Assembly (NCBI GenBank): GCA_001769805.1
Contig: MEPO01000022.1
Span: 132,476-196,475 of the forward strand
Origin: Bdellovibrionales bacterium GWA1_52_35
GTDB lineage: Bacteria; Bdellovibrionota; UBA1018
Direction of reading: 5' to 3'
DNA: 64,000 nucleotides
The notes under the pieces were generated by a model. It ran no database searches. It saw only the letters and a list, made by a program, of their open reading frames with translations, and was not told the DNA's origin. This document shows positions 35,362 to 43,986 of this stretch, piece after piece. The stretch's first letter is position 1, and each line of letters opens with the position of its first letter. The translations under genes were made by a program, and so were the position numbers.

Positions 35362-38202
35362 ATGCCCTTTCTGGATCCGAGCAATACGCTTTATCTCATT
35401 GATGTGAGTTCGTTCATCTTCCGTGCTTTTTTTGGAATTCGCCCGCTTCATACGAAGACGGGGGAACCGACGAACGCTGTATATGGTGTCGCTACGATGC
35501 TCGCGCGCCTCGTGGAAGAGGCGAAACCTGAACTGCTCGCAGTGGTTTATGACTCTAAAGAACCCTCTTTTCGTAAAACCCTTTACACCGAGTACAAGGC
35601 CAACCGGAGTGCGCCGCCTGAGGAGCTTGTCCCGCAGTTTGCCAGGATCGAGGAACTCGTACGGGCGATGGAAATTCCGTCTTATCGGTTGAGTGGTGTG
35701 GAAGCCGACGATCTGATTGCAACCCTGGTCAGGAAGTGGTGTGCCGAATCTCCCGATCATAAAGCCGTGGTCGTGACAGGTGACAAGGATTTGATGCAGC
35801 TTGTGGGTCCCTGCGTTAAAATCTGGGACACGATGGCCAATAAATTTTACGGGCCCGAGCAGGTTGTGGAGAAATTTGGCGTAAATCCCGAACAGATCCG
35901 GGATTACCTGGCGCTCGTCGGTGACTCTTCGGATAATATTCCGGGGGTGCCGAGTATCGGTCCCAAGACGGCAGCCGATCTGCTTCGTGAATATGGAACT
36001 CTCACCCTTATTCTGGAAGCCGCTAAAAATAGCAAAATCCCTGGTAAAAAAGGTGAAGCCATCCGGACGCATGAAGCGAATGCAAAGCTTTCGGCCGAAC
36101 TGGCGACCGTGCACGAGAGCCTTGATGTCGTGCCGGACAAGAAGTTGCTGAGCTATCACTTTCATGTGACGGAGCATTTGGGGACACTTTTTGCGGAACT
36201 TAATTTCAATTCCCTCCTCGAGCGCTGGCATATCAAAGTGGCCGAGAACGCGAAGCTTGCCGGAGGCGGGCATATTGAGCGCACTGCCAGCCCGGCGGAT
36301 CTTTCGGCGCAGGTGACGGGTGCTGCGTCAGGTGCTGCGACGCGTCCGCGTCCGGCGGTTCCAGTCGCAGATCAGCCCGTTTCTCCAGCGGTTTTGGCCC
36401 CCCTTGCTCCGGGTAAGTTCACCACCGTCAATACGGATGAAGCTTTGGCAGCTCTTTTGAAAAAAATGGAGCGCACCAAGGAATTCGGCTTTGATCTGGA
36501 GACCACCTCGCTCAACCCTAGGGAAGCGGAAATTGTCGGCTTCTCGATCTGCTGTGAGCCTTCTGAAAGTTTTTACATTCCGGTCGGTCATCGCGCCACC
36601 TCTGAGACGCAACTGGAATTCACGAAAGTTCTGGCTGCCCTGAAGCCTTATCTCGAGAACCCCCGGTACAAAAAAATCGGTCAGAATCTGAAGTACGACT
36701 GGAGCATCCTGCTCGCCCAGGGCTTGAAACCTGACGGACTGGGTGCGGATACGATGATCGCCGCTTATGTTCTGAATGCCGAAGGGAGGCTGAACCTTGC
36801 TGCACTTGCCGATAAGTACCTCAATTACAAAGTCCTGACCTATGAAGAAGTCTGTGGAAAAGGTAAAGACGCGCTTTGTTTTGATCTCGTCCCGATTTCG
36901 CTCGCCACCCGTTATGCCGCTGAAGACGCCTGGGTCGCTTTGATCCTGTGGCACAAACTTCGGGATAAATTGAAAGACGAGCATCTTCTTGAGGTCTTTG
37001 CGCGAATTGACATGCCGCTGGTCAGCGTGCTTGCAGGGATGGAAAGCGAGGGCGTCTGCATCGATGTGCCCTGGCTTCAGACCACTTCCAGAGAATTCGG
37101 CATAGAGCTGCGGGAACTCGAGACCCGGGTGCAGGCCTTCACTCATGGCCCGCTTAATCTGAATTCGCCCAAGCAGCTGGCGCACCTGCTTTTTGATGAG
37201 TTAAAGTTACCCGTGCAGTCCAAGACAAAAACCGGCTACTCGACTGATGCTTCCGTACTTGAGATCCTGGCACCGCTTCATGAAGTTCCGCGGATTCTGC
37301 TGGAATACCGCGAAATTTCCAAGTTGAAGGGGACGTATGTCGACCCGCTGCCGGGTCTTCGTGATCCCAAAACGGGCCGCATTCATGCGAGCTTCAATCA
37401 GACGGTGACGGCGACCGGAAGGCTCTCGAGCTCGGATCCGAATCTGCAGAATATCCCGGTCCGGACCGAGCGCGGTCAGAAAATTCGCCGCGCGTTCATT
37501 CCTTCTGAAGGCTGCGTGTTGATCGCTGTCGATTACAGCCAGATTGAACTCAGGATTCTGGCGCATATGAGCGGGGACCGGGAACTGGTCGCCTCTTTCA
37601 AAAAAGGTGAGGATGTTCACCGGCGCACGGCGAGTGAAATTTTTGGCATTGCTCCGGAGAGTGTGAATGATCGGCAGCGTGGAATCGCCAAAGCGATCAA
37701 TTTCGGTCTGATGTACGGCAAAACCGTTTTCGGCCTCTCGCAGGAGCTGGGCATTCCCCGGCATGAAGCCAAGGACATGATCGAGAAATATTTCACCCGT
37801 TATGCAGGCGTCAAAAGGTTCCTTGATCAGCTGATTCTCAATGCACGCGAATGCGGATATTCCATGACCCTGCTGGGCCGCAAGCGTGTACTGCCGGATC
37901 TGCAGTCGCGGAATCCCGCCATTCGCAATAATGCTGAGCGCATGGCGATGAATACCCCGATTCAGGGAACGGCCGCGGATCTCATGAAGCTTGCGATGAT
38001 CGATCTGGAGGATCAACTTACGAAACAGAACTTCCGCGCCAGGATGATCATTCAGGTGCACGATGAAATCGTTCTGGATTGCCCTAAGGATGAGGCTCCG
38101 GCGGTCCTGAAGCTCGTGACGGAAGTCATGGAAAGTGCTTTGACGCTCGATGTACCGCTCAAGGTGAATGCCGCACAAGGTGCAAATTGGATGGAGTTAT
38201 GA
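35362..38202 (+). CDS. polA: DNA polymerase I
   Basis: 946 residues with all three domains. The 5'-3' exonuclease (1-~290) shows VYGVATMLARL, YKANRSAPPEEL, SGVEADDLIA and SDNIPGVPSIGPKTA. The 3'-5' proofreading domain keeps its acidic residues: FGFDLETTSL, QNLKYDWSIL and RYAAEDAWVAL. The polymerase domain has TGRLSSSDPNLQNIPVRTE, VDYSQIELRILAHMSGD, KAINFGLMYG and IQVHDEIVLD. Proofreading therefore appears active, unlike Taq-type enzymes. A ~45-residue Ala/Pro-rich linker separates the first two domains (~310-355). Confidence 0.97.
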   Translation: MPFLDPSNTLYLIDVSSFIFRAFFGIRPLHTKTGEPTNAVYGVATMLARLVEEAKPELLAVVYDSKEPSFRKTLYTEYKANRSAPPEELVPQFARIEELVRAMEIPSYRLSGVEADDLIATLVRKWCAESPDHKAVVVTGDKDLMQLVGPCVKIWDTMANKFYGPEQVVEKFGVNPEQIRDYLALVGDSSDNIPGVPSIGPKTAADLLREYGTLTLILEAAKNSKIPGKKGEAIRTHEANAKLSAELATVHESLDVVPDKKLLSYHFHVTEHLGTLFAELNFNSLLERWHIKVAENAKLAGGGHIERTASPADLSAQVTGAASGAATRPRPAVPVADQPVSPAVLAPLAPGKFTTVNTDEALAALLKKMERTKEFGFDLETTSLNPREAEIVGFSICCEPSESFYIPVGHRATSETQLEFTKVLAALKPYLENPRYKKIGQNLKYDWSILLAQGLKPDGLGADTMIAAYVLNAEGRLNLAALADKYLNYKVLTYEEVCGKGKDALCFDLVPISLATRYAAEDAWVALILWHKLRDKLKDEHLLEVFARIDMPLVSVLAGMESEGVCIDVPWLQTTSREFGIELRELETRVQAFTHGPLNLNSPKQLAHLLFDELKLPVQSKTKTGYSTDASVLEILAPLHEVPRILLEYREISKLKGTYVDPLPGLRDPKTGRIHASFNQTVTATGRLSSSDPNLQNIPVRTERGQKIRRAFIPSEGCVLIAVDYSQIELRILAHMSGDRELVASFKKGEDVHRRTASEIFGIAPESVNDRQRGIAKAINFGLMYGKTVFGLSQELGIPRHEAKDMIEKYFTRYAGVKRFLDQLILNARECGYSMTLLGRKRVLPDLQSRNPAIRNNAERMAMNTPIQGTAADLMKLAMIDLEDQLTKQNFRARMIIQVHDEIVLDCPKDEAPAVLKLVTEVMESALTLDVPLKVNAAQGANWMEL

Positions 38203-38227
38203 AGCCTATGCGAATGTTTCACATTGC

Positions 38228-39184
38228 TCAAGGCTGGGACTCGATTACGAAGTTCATCTCCACTGATCGTCGACCACGCCCGAATTTTCCGATTTCCCGG
38301 CCGTCTCGAAAAATTTTGAAAGTGAAATTCTTGAAATTTGCATAGCGTTCTGTGTGCCAGTTCTGATCCCCAAGCGCGCCCTCAATGAAATAATTCCGTT
38401 CAAGGAAATGCAGGATCTCCTGATCAGTTCTTCCGGAAAGCTCGGTTTTCAAGGGTGTTCCGCCTTTTCCACCGTCCCTGATGTAGAGCGAATCGGTAAG
38501 ATAGGTGGCGCGCAGTGGTATCTTGGGATCATTGTTCAAAAATGCATCCCTGGCTGTTTCAGCGGCACAGGCTTCGAAAAATCCACCACTGAAAATCAGG
38601 TTTTTGGCTCGTAGTTTGATCTGATGATCCCCGCCTGATGAGAGCAGGAGATAGTCGGGTTTGTGATCGAGGAAGTATTCGGAGATAAATCTTTTGACCA
38701 GAGTGTCTACCAGATAAATGACGACAATTCCTTTGGCTTTGGCTTCTTTAATTCGCTTATTCAGATTCTCTTTGATGCTTAAACTATGATTGAAGTAATT
38801 GGATGCATGGGTGACGAAGAGCACTTCATCGGCTTTGAGTTTCTGCCCCGATTTAAGTTTGGGCACTGTATCGACCCAGCTGCTAATGGTATCTTGTTTA
38901 CAAGGATCAGCTTCGTTTTGCGATAAAGCCTGGGAGACTTCCTCAAATTTCTCGACCGTGCGAATGAGCAGATCTTGGTTGGCGAGTTCCTCCAACGAGT
39001 CTGGGGTGGTCGCCAGCACTGAGGCGATTTGAAAAAACCATACGACCAGCAATGAGTTTAAAAAAATCAAAAGCGGCCTCGTTTCAACTCTAACAGTAAC
39101 ACAGGTCGGCGTCGTGACTTGCAATCGGAGGTGGGCGGGAAAGGCGGGAGAGGTTTGCTGCCGGGAATGCGTTTTCGTGTTCAA
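38228..39184 (-). CDS. Unrecognised secreted or membrane-anchored protein
   Basis: Up to 318 residues. No ATG precedes the hydrophobic segment (PLLIFLNSLLVVWFFQIASV, ~37-56); the open frame begins at TTG 39184 and another TTG is at 39124, so the start is unsettled. The rest is soluble-looking, with VLFVTHASNYFNHSLSIKE, IVVIYLVDTLVKRFI and DYLLLSSGGDHQIKLRAKNL reading as alternating beta/alpha elements, perhaps a Rossmann-like or phospholipase-like fold; a Cys in FEACAAE. I do not recognise the family. Convergent with polA across 25 bp. Confidence 0.6.
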   Translation of the reverse strand: MNTKTHSRQQTSPAFPAHLRLQVTTPTCVTVRVETRPLLIFLNSLLVVWFFQIASVLATTPDSLEELANQDLLIRTVEKFEEVSQALSQNEADPCKQDTISSWVDTVPKLKSGQKLKADEVLFVTHASNYFNHSLSIKENLNKRIKEAKAKGIVVIYLVDTLVKRFISEYFLDHKPDYLLLSSGGDHQIKLRAKNLIFSGGFFEACAAETARDAFLNNDPKIPLRATYLTDSLYIRDGGKGGTPLKTELSGRTDQEILHFLERNYFIEGALGDQNWHTERYANFKNFTFKIFRDGREIGKFGRGRRSVEMNFVIESQP

Positions 39185-39345
39185 TTAAAACCATTTAAAT
39201 TCCAATAATTAAGCCGTAAATTCAAATCACTTGCAAATATTCATTAATACTTTACTATTTAAGTTAAGAATAGAAGTGCCTAAATCCTTTGGGAATTTAG
39301 CTCTCAATAGATTTGGGTAGCTCTGTATGTACGTATGTTGACGAA

Positions 39346-39395
39346 GATTCCTGCAGCGCGACTCGCCGTTACGGAATTGAGGTTTGATTATTAAT
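39346..39395 (+). repeat. Direct repeat, upstream copy (remnant of a 3' gene end)
   Basis: This ~50-bp block ends on the start codon of the repeat protein and matches the last codons of the same gene at 42541-42592: 18 identical bases at the left, 19 at the right, and a diverged middle two bases shorter. The shorter middle shifts the frame, so it is a dead relic of a gene end. Confidence 0.85.
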
Positions 39396-42300
39396 GAAGA
39401 TGCTTATCTTTGCCGCATCACTGCTTCTCTTCTTTGCTGCTGAAAGAGCGCGGGCAGAGGAGTGTCCCTGGGTGGGCGCGACAGTTACGGTGAACACGCA
39501 ATCCTTGGCTGCCGGGGACTATGATTGCTCTACCCAGGATATTACAGTTGCGGGTGGGCAGACGCTCACCGTTGGAACTGTAGGAGTCGGTGGAGTGATC
39601 CTTCGTGCGAATAGTCTGAATGTGGTCGGGTTAATCAGCGCGGACGGACAAGGGTATGGTGCTGGAGGTCCGGGAAATGGAACGGATCAGTTGAATTGTG
39701 GTGGTGGAGCCAGTCATGGGGGCTTGGGCACTTCACCCTTGGCTTGCGGTCACGCAGTGGGTGGCATTGCGGCGGTCTATGGCAGTCAGACACAGCCCAC
39801 AGCAATGGGTTCGGGAGGTGGCTTGAGTACTTACTATGGTGGACTGCGCAACGGAGGCGGCGCTATTAAGATCGTTTCCAATTCGCTTGCAGTGGGTGGA
39901 TCGATTACTGCGAATGGTTTAAATGGGCCGGGCGATGGCAGCTATTGTAGTGGCGCCGGTTCGGGGGGCTCGATCTGGCTTGATGTCGGAGCTTTTTCTG
40001 GTAACGGCGTAATATCTGCGAATGGCGGGACTTCGCCTCGAAGCACGAATGCAGGTGGCGGCCGAATTGCCATTTACTCTCAATCGAAAACCTACACGGG
40101 CAGCGTGACGGCGTCCGCGACGAGCACCGCTGGAGCCGGTACTATCTTTGAAATTTCCAATGGCATGCTGGTATGTACTTACGCATCCACACAGACTGTG
40201 AATGCGACTGACTTTGCGAGTAGTACCGTAACCGGAGTTGTTGTCGATAACGGTTGCAATATCACTGTCAGTGGCAACTTAACTGTAAACGGACCAATTA
40301 TCGTAGGTCAAACCGCAACAGCCGCTCTGACAATTCTTGGAAACACCACGGCCACTCAGGTGGATCTCTACAATGCTGCAACGTTTTCGATTCAAGGTGA
40401 TTTGTCCATTACCAACACAGTGACGTTGAACAACACTTCTCGTCTCATCCCGTTGGGAAACACGAGTACTGGCTTCGGAACCATTTTGACCGCTCCCACC
40501 GTCACTGTTTATTCGGGCGCCTCGATTGATGCGACGGGTACGGGTTATGGCGCGGGAGGGCCCGGAAATGGCTTGGATCAAATTAACTGCGGTGGTGGTG
40601 CAAGTCATGGTGGCTTCGGTACTGCGCCCTCTACCTGTGGCGGAGCGGGGAGTACGATCGCCGCGAAGTATGGCAGTCAAACGCAACCTATGGCGCTGGG
40701 TTCCGGAGGTGGATATAGCAGTTTCTACGGCGGGATGAGAAACGGTGGCGGAGCCATCAAAATTGTCGCCAATTCGCTTGATGTAAATGGCACTATCAAA
40801 GCGAACGGATTGAACGGACCGGGCAATGCCAGTTATTGCAGCGGTGGCGGGTCGGGAGGCTCGATCTGGCTTGATGTCGGCACACTATCAGGTAGTGGGG
40901 CCATTTCTGCAGATGGCGGTACCTCACCCAGAAATACCCATGGCGGTGGCGGACGAGTTGCGATTTATTATGTAACGAAAACCCATACCGGAACCGTGAG
41001 TGCAGCGGCTACGAGTACTGCAACAGCGGGTACGGTGTTCATGATGTCCAACAATAATTTTCAATGCGTTTCTGCAGTCACTCAAGTGCTGAATGCGACT
41101 GATTTTGTGAATAGCACATTGAATGGTTTGGTCGTTGATAACGGATGCAATCTGACGATTAATGGTGTTTTGACTGTGAATGGCTCCATTACCGTGGGAC
41201 AAACTGGAACTGCAGCGCTTGCAATCAACGGGAATACCACAGCCACACAGGTGGAGCTTTTCAATGCGGCCACTTTCTCGATTCAAGGCGACCTGACTGT
41301 CGGTAGTTCGCTGACTCTGTACGGCACCTCTCGTCTTATTCCAGTAGGCAACACAACTACCGGCGTGGGAACGGTTTTGATCGCGCCTACAGTGACAATC
41401 GGTGCTACTGCAGCCATTGACAGCAATGGACAAGGGTATGGTGCCGGGGGTCCGGGAAACGGCATGGATCAATTAAATTGCGGCGGCGGTGCAAGTTATG
41501 GTGGCTTTGGTACTGCACCCAATACTTGTGGCGCAGCAGGAACTACGATTGCCGCGAAATATGGGAGTCTGACACAGCCCGTTTCCTTGGGCTCGGGTGG
41601 GGGCCTTAGTACTCAATATGGCGGAGCCAGAAATGGTGGCGGGGCAATAAAGATAGTGGCAGATTCGCTTGCCGTAAATGGGGCACTTCGATCCAACGGA
41701 CTCAACGGTCCAGGTACTACCAGTTACTGTAGTGGTGGCGGATCGGGGGGATCAATCTGGCTCGAAGTAGGCACATTGTCAGGCAACGGCCCAATCTCCG
41801 CGAACGGCGGCACTTCGCCCCGTTCCACAAATGCTGGAGGAGGGCGAATTGCAATTTATTATCAGACAAAAACTTACACGGGTTCAGTAACTGCTTCTGC
41901 AACCAGTACCGCAACCGCTGGCACCGTTTATATGATGCGAAGTGGAAAATACATCTCACCGGTCATGGACTTCGGCTCATCTGCGATCAGCTATGAGACT
42001 CTGGCTTACACGGCGACCACACCCACGACTTCAAGTGTGAGCGTGGATATTCGTGCGGGCAATACGTTGTCTCCGGATGGAAGTTGGACGGGATGGAGTA
42101 CGATCATCAATGGCGGCAGTCTTGCCGCATTTGTAGGAAACCGCTATCTGCAATATCGGGCAACGTTGGGTTCCGAGGATGCAAGTAAACCCTCTTTGGA
42201 TTCAATTACGATCAATACACCATCTTGCTACAGCACCGGCTCTTACTATTACGTGAAGACCAGCTCAATAAACCAATTTAAGTACGCGCGCAGCAATACG

Positions 42301-42591
42301 CTTTCGAATGTTTTAATCACAAGTTCCCAGCCGGGAAGTACCGCGCTCAAGTCCCTCGTAAGTTTTGATGGCGGCAGTACTTGGAAAAAACATAACGGCA
42401 CAACCTGGATTGATGCGGCCGGAGGCGTGAGCACGGTTGGAACCATGGGCAACACGATAGCAGATCTTTCAACCGGATTGACGGGCTATACGTTTGGCGC
42501 AAGCGAACCCACTTTGGATTTTGCGTTCGGACTTGAAACGGATTCCTGCAGCGCGACTCCGTCGATTACTGAGTTGAGGTTTGATTATTAA
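39394..42591 (+). CDS. Large secreted glycine-rich protein with three 297-residue repeats
   Basis: 1065 residues with a signal peptide (MLIFAASLLLFFAAERARA). Residues ~60-860 hold three repeats in exact register: GYGAGGPGNG occurs at residues 87, 384 and 681. Each has GGGASHGG-type turns, NGGGAIKIV, GSGGSIWL and GGGRIAIY; repeats 1 and 2 add a ~95-residue linker with a Cys pair and VVDNGCN. Repeat 3 stops before the linker. The C-terminal ~200 residues differ: a domain with DGSWTGWSTI and RYLQYRATL, then SLVSFDGGSTWKKH. Such Gly-rich beta repeats occur in large surface or matrix proteins; binding function is inference. Stands alone, with AT-rich flanks. Confidence 0.8.
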   Translation: MKMLIFAASLLLFFAAERARAEECPWVGATVTVNTQSLAAGDYDCSTQDITVAGGQTLTVGTVGVGGVILRANSLNVVGLISADGQGYGAGGPGNGTDQLNCGGGASHGGLGTSPLACGHAVGGIAAVYGSQTQPTAMGSGGGLSTYYGGLRNGGGAIKIVSNSLAVGGSITANGLNGPGDGSYCSGAGSGGSIWLDVGAFSGNGVISANGGTSPRSTNAGGGRIAIYSQSKTYTGSVTASATSTAGAGTIFEISNGMLVCTYASTQTVNATDFASSTVTGVVVDNGCNITVSGNLTVNGPIIVGQTATAALTILGNTTATQVDLYNAATFSIQGDLSITNTVTLNNTSRLIPLGNTSTGFGTILTAPTVTVYSGASIDATGTGYGAGGPGNGLDQINCGGGASHGGFGTAPSTCGGAGSTIAAKYGSQTQPMALGSGGGYSSFYGGMRNGGGAIKIVANSLDVNGTIKANGLNGPGNASYCSGGGSGGSIWLDVGTLSGSGAISADGGTSPRNTHGGGGRVAIYYVTKTHTGTVSAAATSTATAGTVFMMSNNNFQCVSAVTQVLNATDFVNSTLNGLVVDNGCNLTINGVLTVNGSITVGQTGTAALAINGNTTATQVELFNAATFSIQGDLTVGSSLTLYGTSRLIPVGNTTTGVGTVLIAPTVTIGATAAIDSNGQGYGAGGPGNGMDQLNCGGGASYGGFGTAPNTCGAAGTTIAAKYGSLTQPVSLGSGGGLSTQYGGARNGGGAIKIVADSLAVNGALRSNGLNGPGTTSYCSGGGSGGSIWLEVGTLSGNGPISANGGTSPRSTNAGGGRIAIYYQTKTYTGSVTASATSTATAGTVYMMRSGKYISPVMDFGSSAISYETLAYTATTPTTSSVSVDIRAGNTLSPDGSWTGWSTIINGGSLAAFVGNRYLQYRATLGSEDASKPSLDSITINTPSCYSTGSYYYVKTSSINQFKYARSNTLSNVLITSSQPGSTALKSLVSFDGGSTWKKHNGTTWIDAAGGVSTVGTMGNTIADLSTGLTGYTFGASEPTLDFAFGLETDSCSATPSITELRFDY
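39652..41940 (+). repeat. Internal 891-bp tandem repeat, about 2.6 copies
   Basis: Equivalent codons for GYG begin at 39652, 40543 and 41434, a spacing of 891 bp both times. Copies have diverged at many third positions, so they are old duplications held in register. Confidence 0.85.
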
Positions 42592-42592
42592 T
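42541..42592 (+). repeat. Direct repeat, downstream copy (live 3' end of the repeat-protein gene)
   Basis: Encodes the last residues (SCSATPSITELRFDY) and stop of the repeat protein. Its near-duplicate lies at 39346-39395, 3195 bp upstream. Confidence 0.85.
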
Positions 42593-42605
42593 CCATGCTC
42601 TGTGC

Positions 42606-43574
42606 CTACTGCCTGGCACTGGATGTTGTTCTCGACCTGCCCGGAGCTTCGGGCTCAGGGTTTGAAAAAAACGATTTTGCCTTTTGTTCTGAAATCGCAG
42701 GATATCGCAGCAGAAGTGTGGAAACAGGGCCTCCGCTCGCGCTGGAGAGACTTGGTCGCTCAGTCCTGAGTACCAACGCTTCGCCCGAAACCTCTTTGCA
42801 ACGGGCCCGAAGCTGCTGGAGCAGTCGTTCAGTCAGGCGAACTTCAAGGTCGTACATACGTCTTTTGGCATCGGCAATTTCAAAGAGTGTTTTGAAATCG
42901 ATGAAGTCATCCCATCCCAGGGCCGAAACCTTCCTTGAATCGCGTGGCGCAGGTGTTGCCGCTCTTTCATAAATTTCGAGCTGAGCGTGTTCAAACCCGA
43001 TCCGTTCGTAGGCGCGCTGAATCCCAGTAGGTGAAAATTCCAGAAATCCTGGCAACAGATCGGTGGGCGAGTCGTAGCCCATTTTGCGGATCCAGTTGAC
43101 TTGCTTTGGGCCGAGAACTCCAGCGATCTTTTCTGCCATGACGATCTTGCCCGCATTGTAGGCTCCATCGGCAACGAGGAGTTTGATGAGAGAACCGTTA
43201 TGAAGTTTACCTGTGGCCCAGATCCCGGCTTTTTTCAGCGTCGCAAAGGTAGCAGTGGTGGCCTGATCAGCAAGCAGAGACATGCCTTCGTAAGTCAGTG
43301 CCGATAATGCGATAGCGGCTCCGGCCGTCATCCAGTAAGCTCGTTTTTTCGCTCCGGACTTGAGCTCGCCCAAAGTCTGCGCAAGCTCTGCGGCAGTCTC
43401 TCGCCTTTCGCCTGCAAAATACTGCCGTTTGAGCAGAAGGATTTCAGTCTCACGGGAACTGCTGGGGCATTCGAGTTTCAGCTGATCGGGGGCGAAGGAG
43501 TTTGCAAATGCAGGAACTGAAGTTCCGGTGATCAGAATCGAGATCAAAACGAGAGTGGCCCAGCTCTTTCTCAT
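42606..43574 (-). CDS. Unrecognised secreted protein
   Basis: 322 residues with a signal peptide (WATLVLISILITGTSVPAFA). A helical start with two Cys regions (KLECPSSS) is followed by a hydrophobic stretch (YWMTAGAAIALSALTYEGMSLL, ~82-103), which may be a membrane hairpin, and a mostly helical C-terminus (IADAKRRMYDLEVRLTERL) ending in a disordered Ser/Pro tail. Convergent with the repeat-protein gene, 14 bp apart. No family recognised; reading-frame quality and signal peptide support a real gene. Confidence 0.65.
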   Translation of the reverse strand: MRKSWATLVLISILITGTSVPAFANSFAPDQLKLECPSSSRETEILLLKRQYFAGERRETAAELAQTLGELKSGAKKRAYWMTAGAAIALSALTYEGMSLLADQATTATFATLKKAGIWATGKLHNGSLIKLLVADGAYNAGKIVMAEKIAGVLGPKQVNWIRKMGYDSPTDLLPGFLEFSPTGIQRAYERIGFEHAQLEIYERAATPAPRDSRKVSALGWDDFIDFKTLFEIADAKRRMYDLEVRLTERLLQQLRARCKEVSGEALVLRTERPSLSSASGGPVSTLLLRYPAISEQKAKSFFSNPEPEAPGRSRTTSSARQ

Positions 43575-43986
43575 ACTGATTAATCTTCAATACCCATGCC
43601 ATGAAAGTCCGGCGGTTTACCTGGCAAGTGTCTGTTATTAATGGTTTTTCCTGCTGGTTTGAGGCGGGCTTCAAGAGGTGGTGACCACGAACTGGGCACT
43701 TGCTCACCAAAACTGCCGTCCCAGTGTCCCCAGGCTGGGAGGGCAGTTTTGGCAAGTTCATCTCTGCGGACGAATTTGCGAATAAGGAGAACAGTTATTC
43801 CTGATGAGTATAATATTTATGGGTTGCGCCAACCTCGTGGTGTCGTTCTGGCTATTTTGTTCGGTTTGATACGGCGCGCATCTGGATTTTTACATCAAAA
43901 AATCGAAATTTCACGGCATAGCCCTTGCTCAATGCCCCCGCAGATAGCGTAGTCCTCACCACCTAACTTTTGGGAGAGAAAAGAAT
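43575..43986. other. 412-bp intergenic region with long hairpin
   Basis: No convincing protein gene. It holds the hairpin at 43698-43757, an isolated TATAAT at 43809-43814, a tiny hydrophobic ORF (43804-43869) and, at its right end, the GGGAGA ribosome site of the next gene. Divergent genes flank it, so promoters for both must lie here; none could be called with confidence. Confidence 0.5.
43698..43757. repeat. Long inverted repeat (hairpin)
   Basis: CCAAAACTGCCGTCCCAG (43707-43724) pairs with CTGGGAGGGCAGTTTTGG (43735-43752), 17 of 18 positions, 10-base loop. An outer ACTTG/CAAGT pair (43698-43702, 43753-43757) extends the stem past a 4-base bulge. No T-run follows, so it is not a standard terminator. 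Confidence 0.8.

Noticed and set aside
39200..39225. Sigma28-like GCCGTAAA element upstream of the repeat protein
   Set aside because: The -35 part is weak and the region is AT-rich, so chance match is likely.
43641..43952. 103-codon + strand frame spanning the hairpin region
   Set aside because: It runs through the inverted repeat, has no ribosome site, no recognisable domain or signal, and its composition is Arg/Ser-rich as expected of a random frame.
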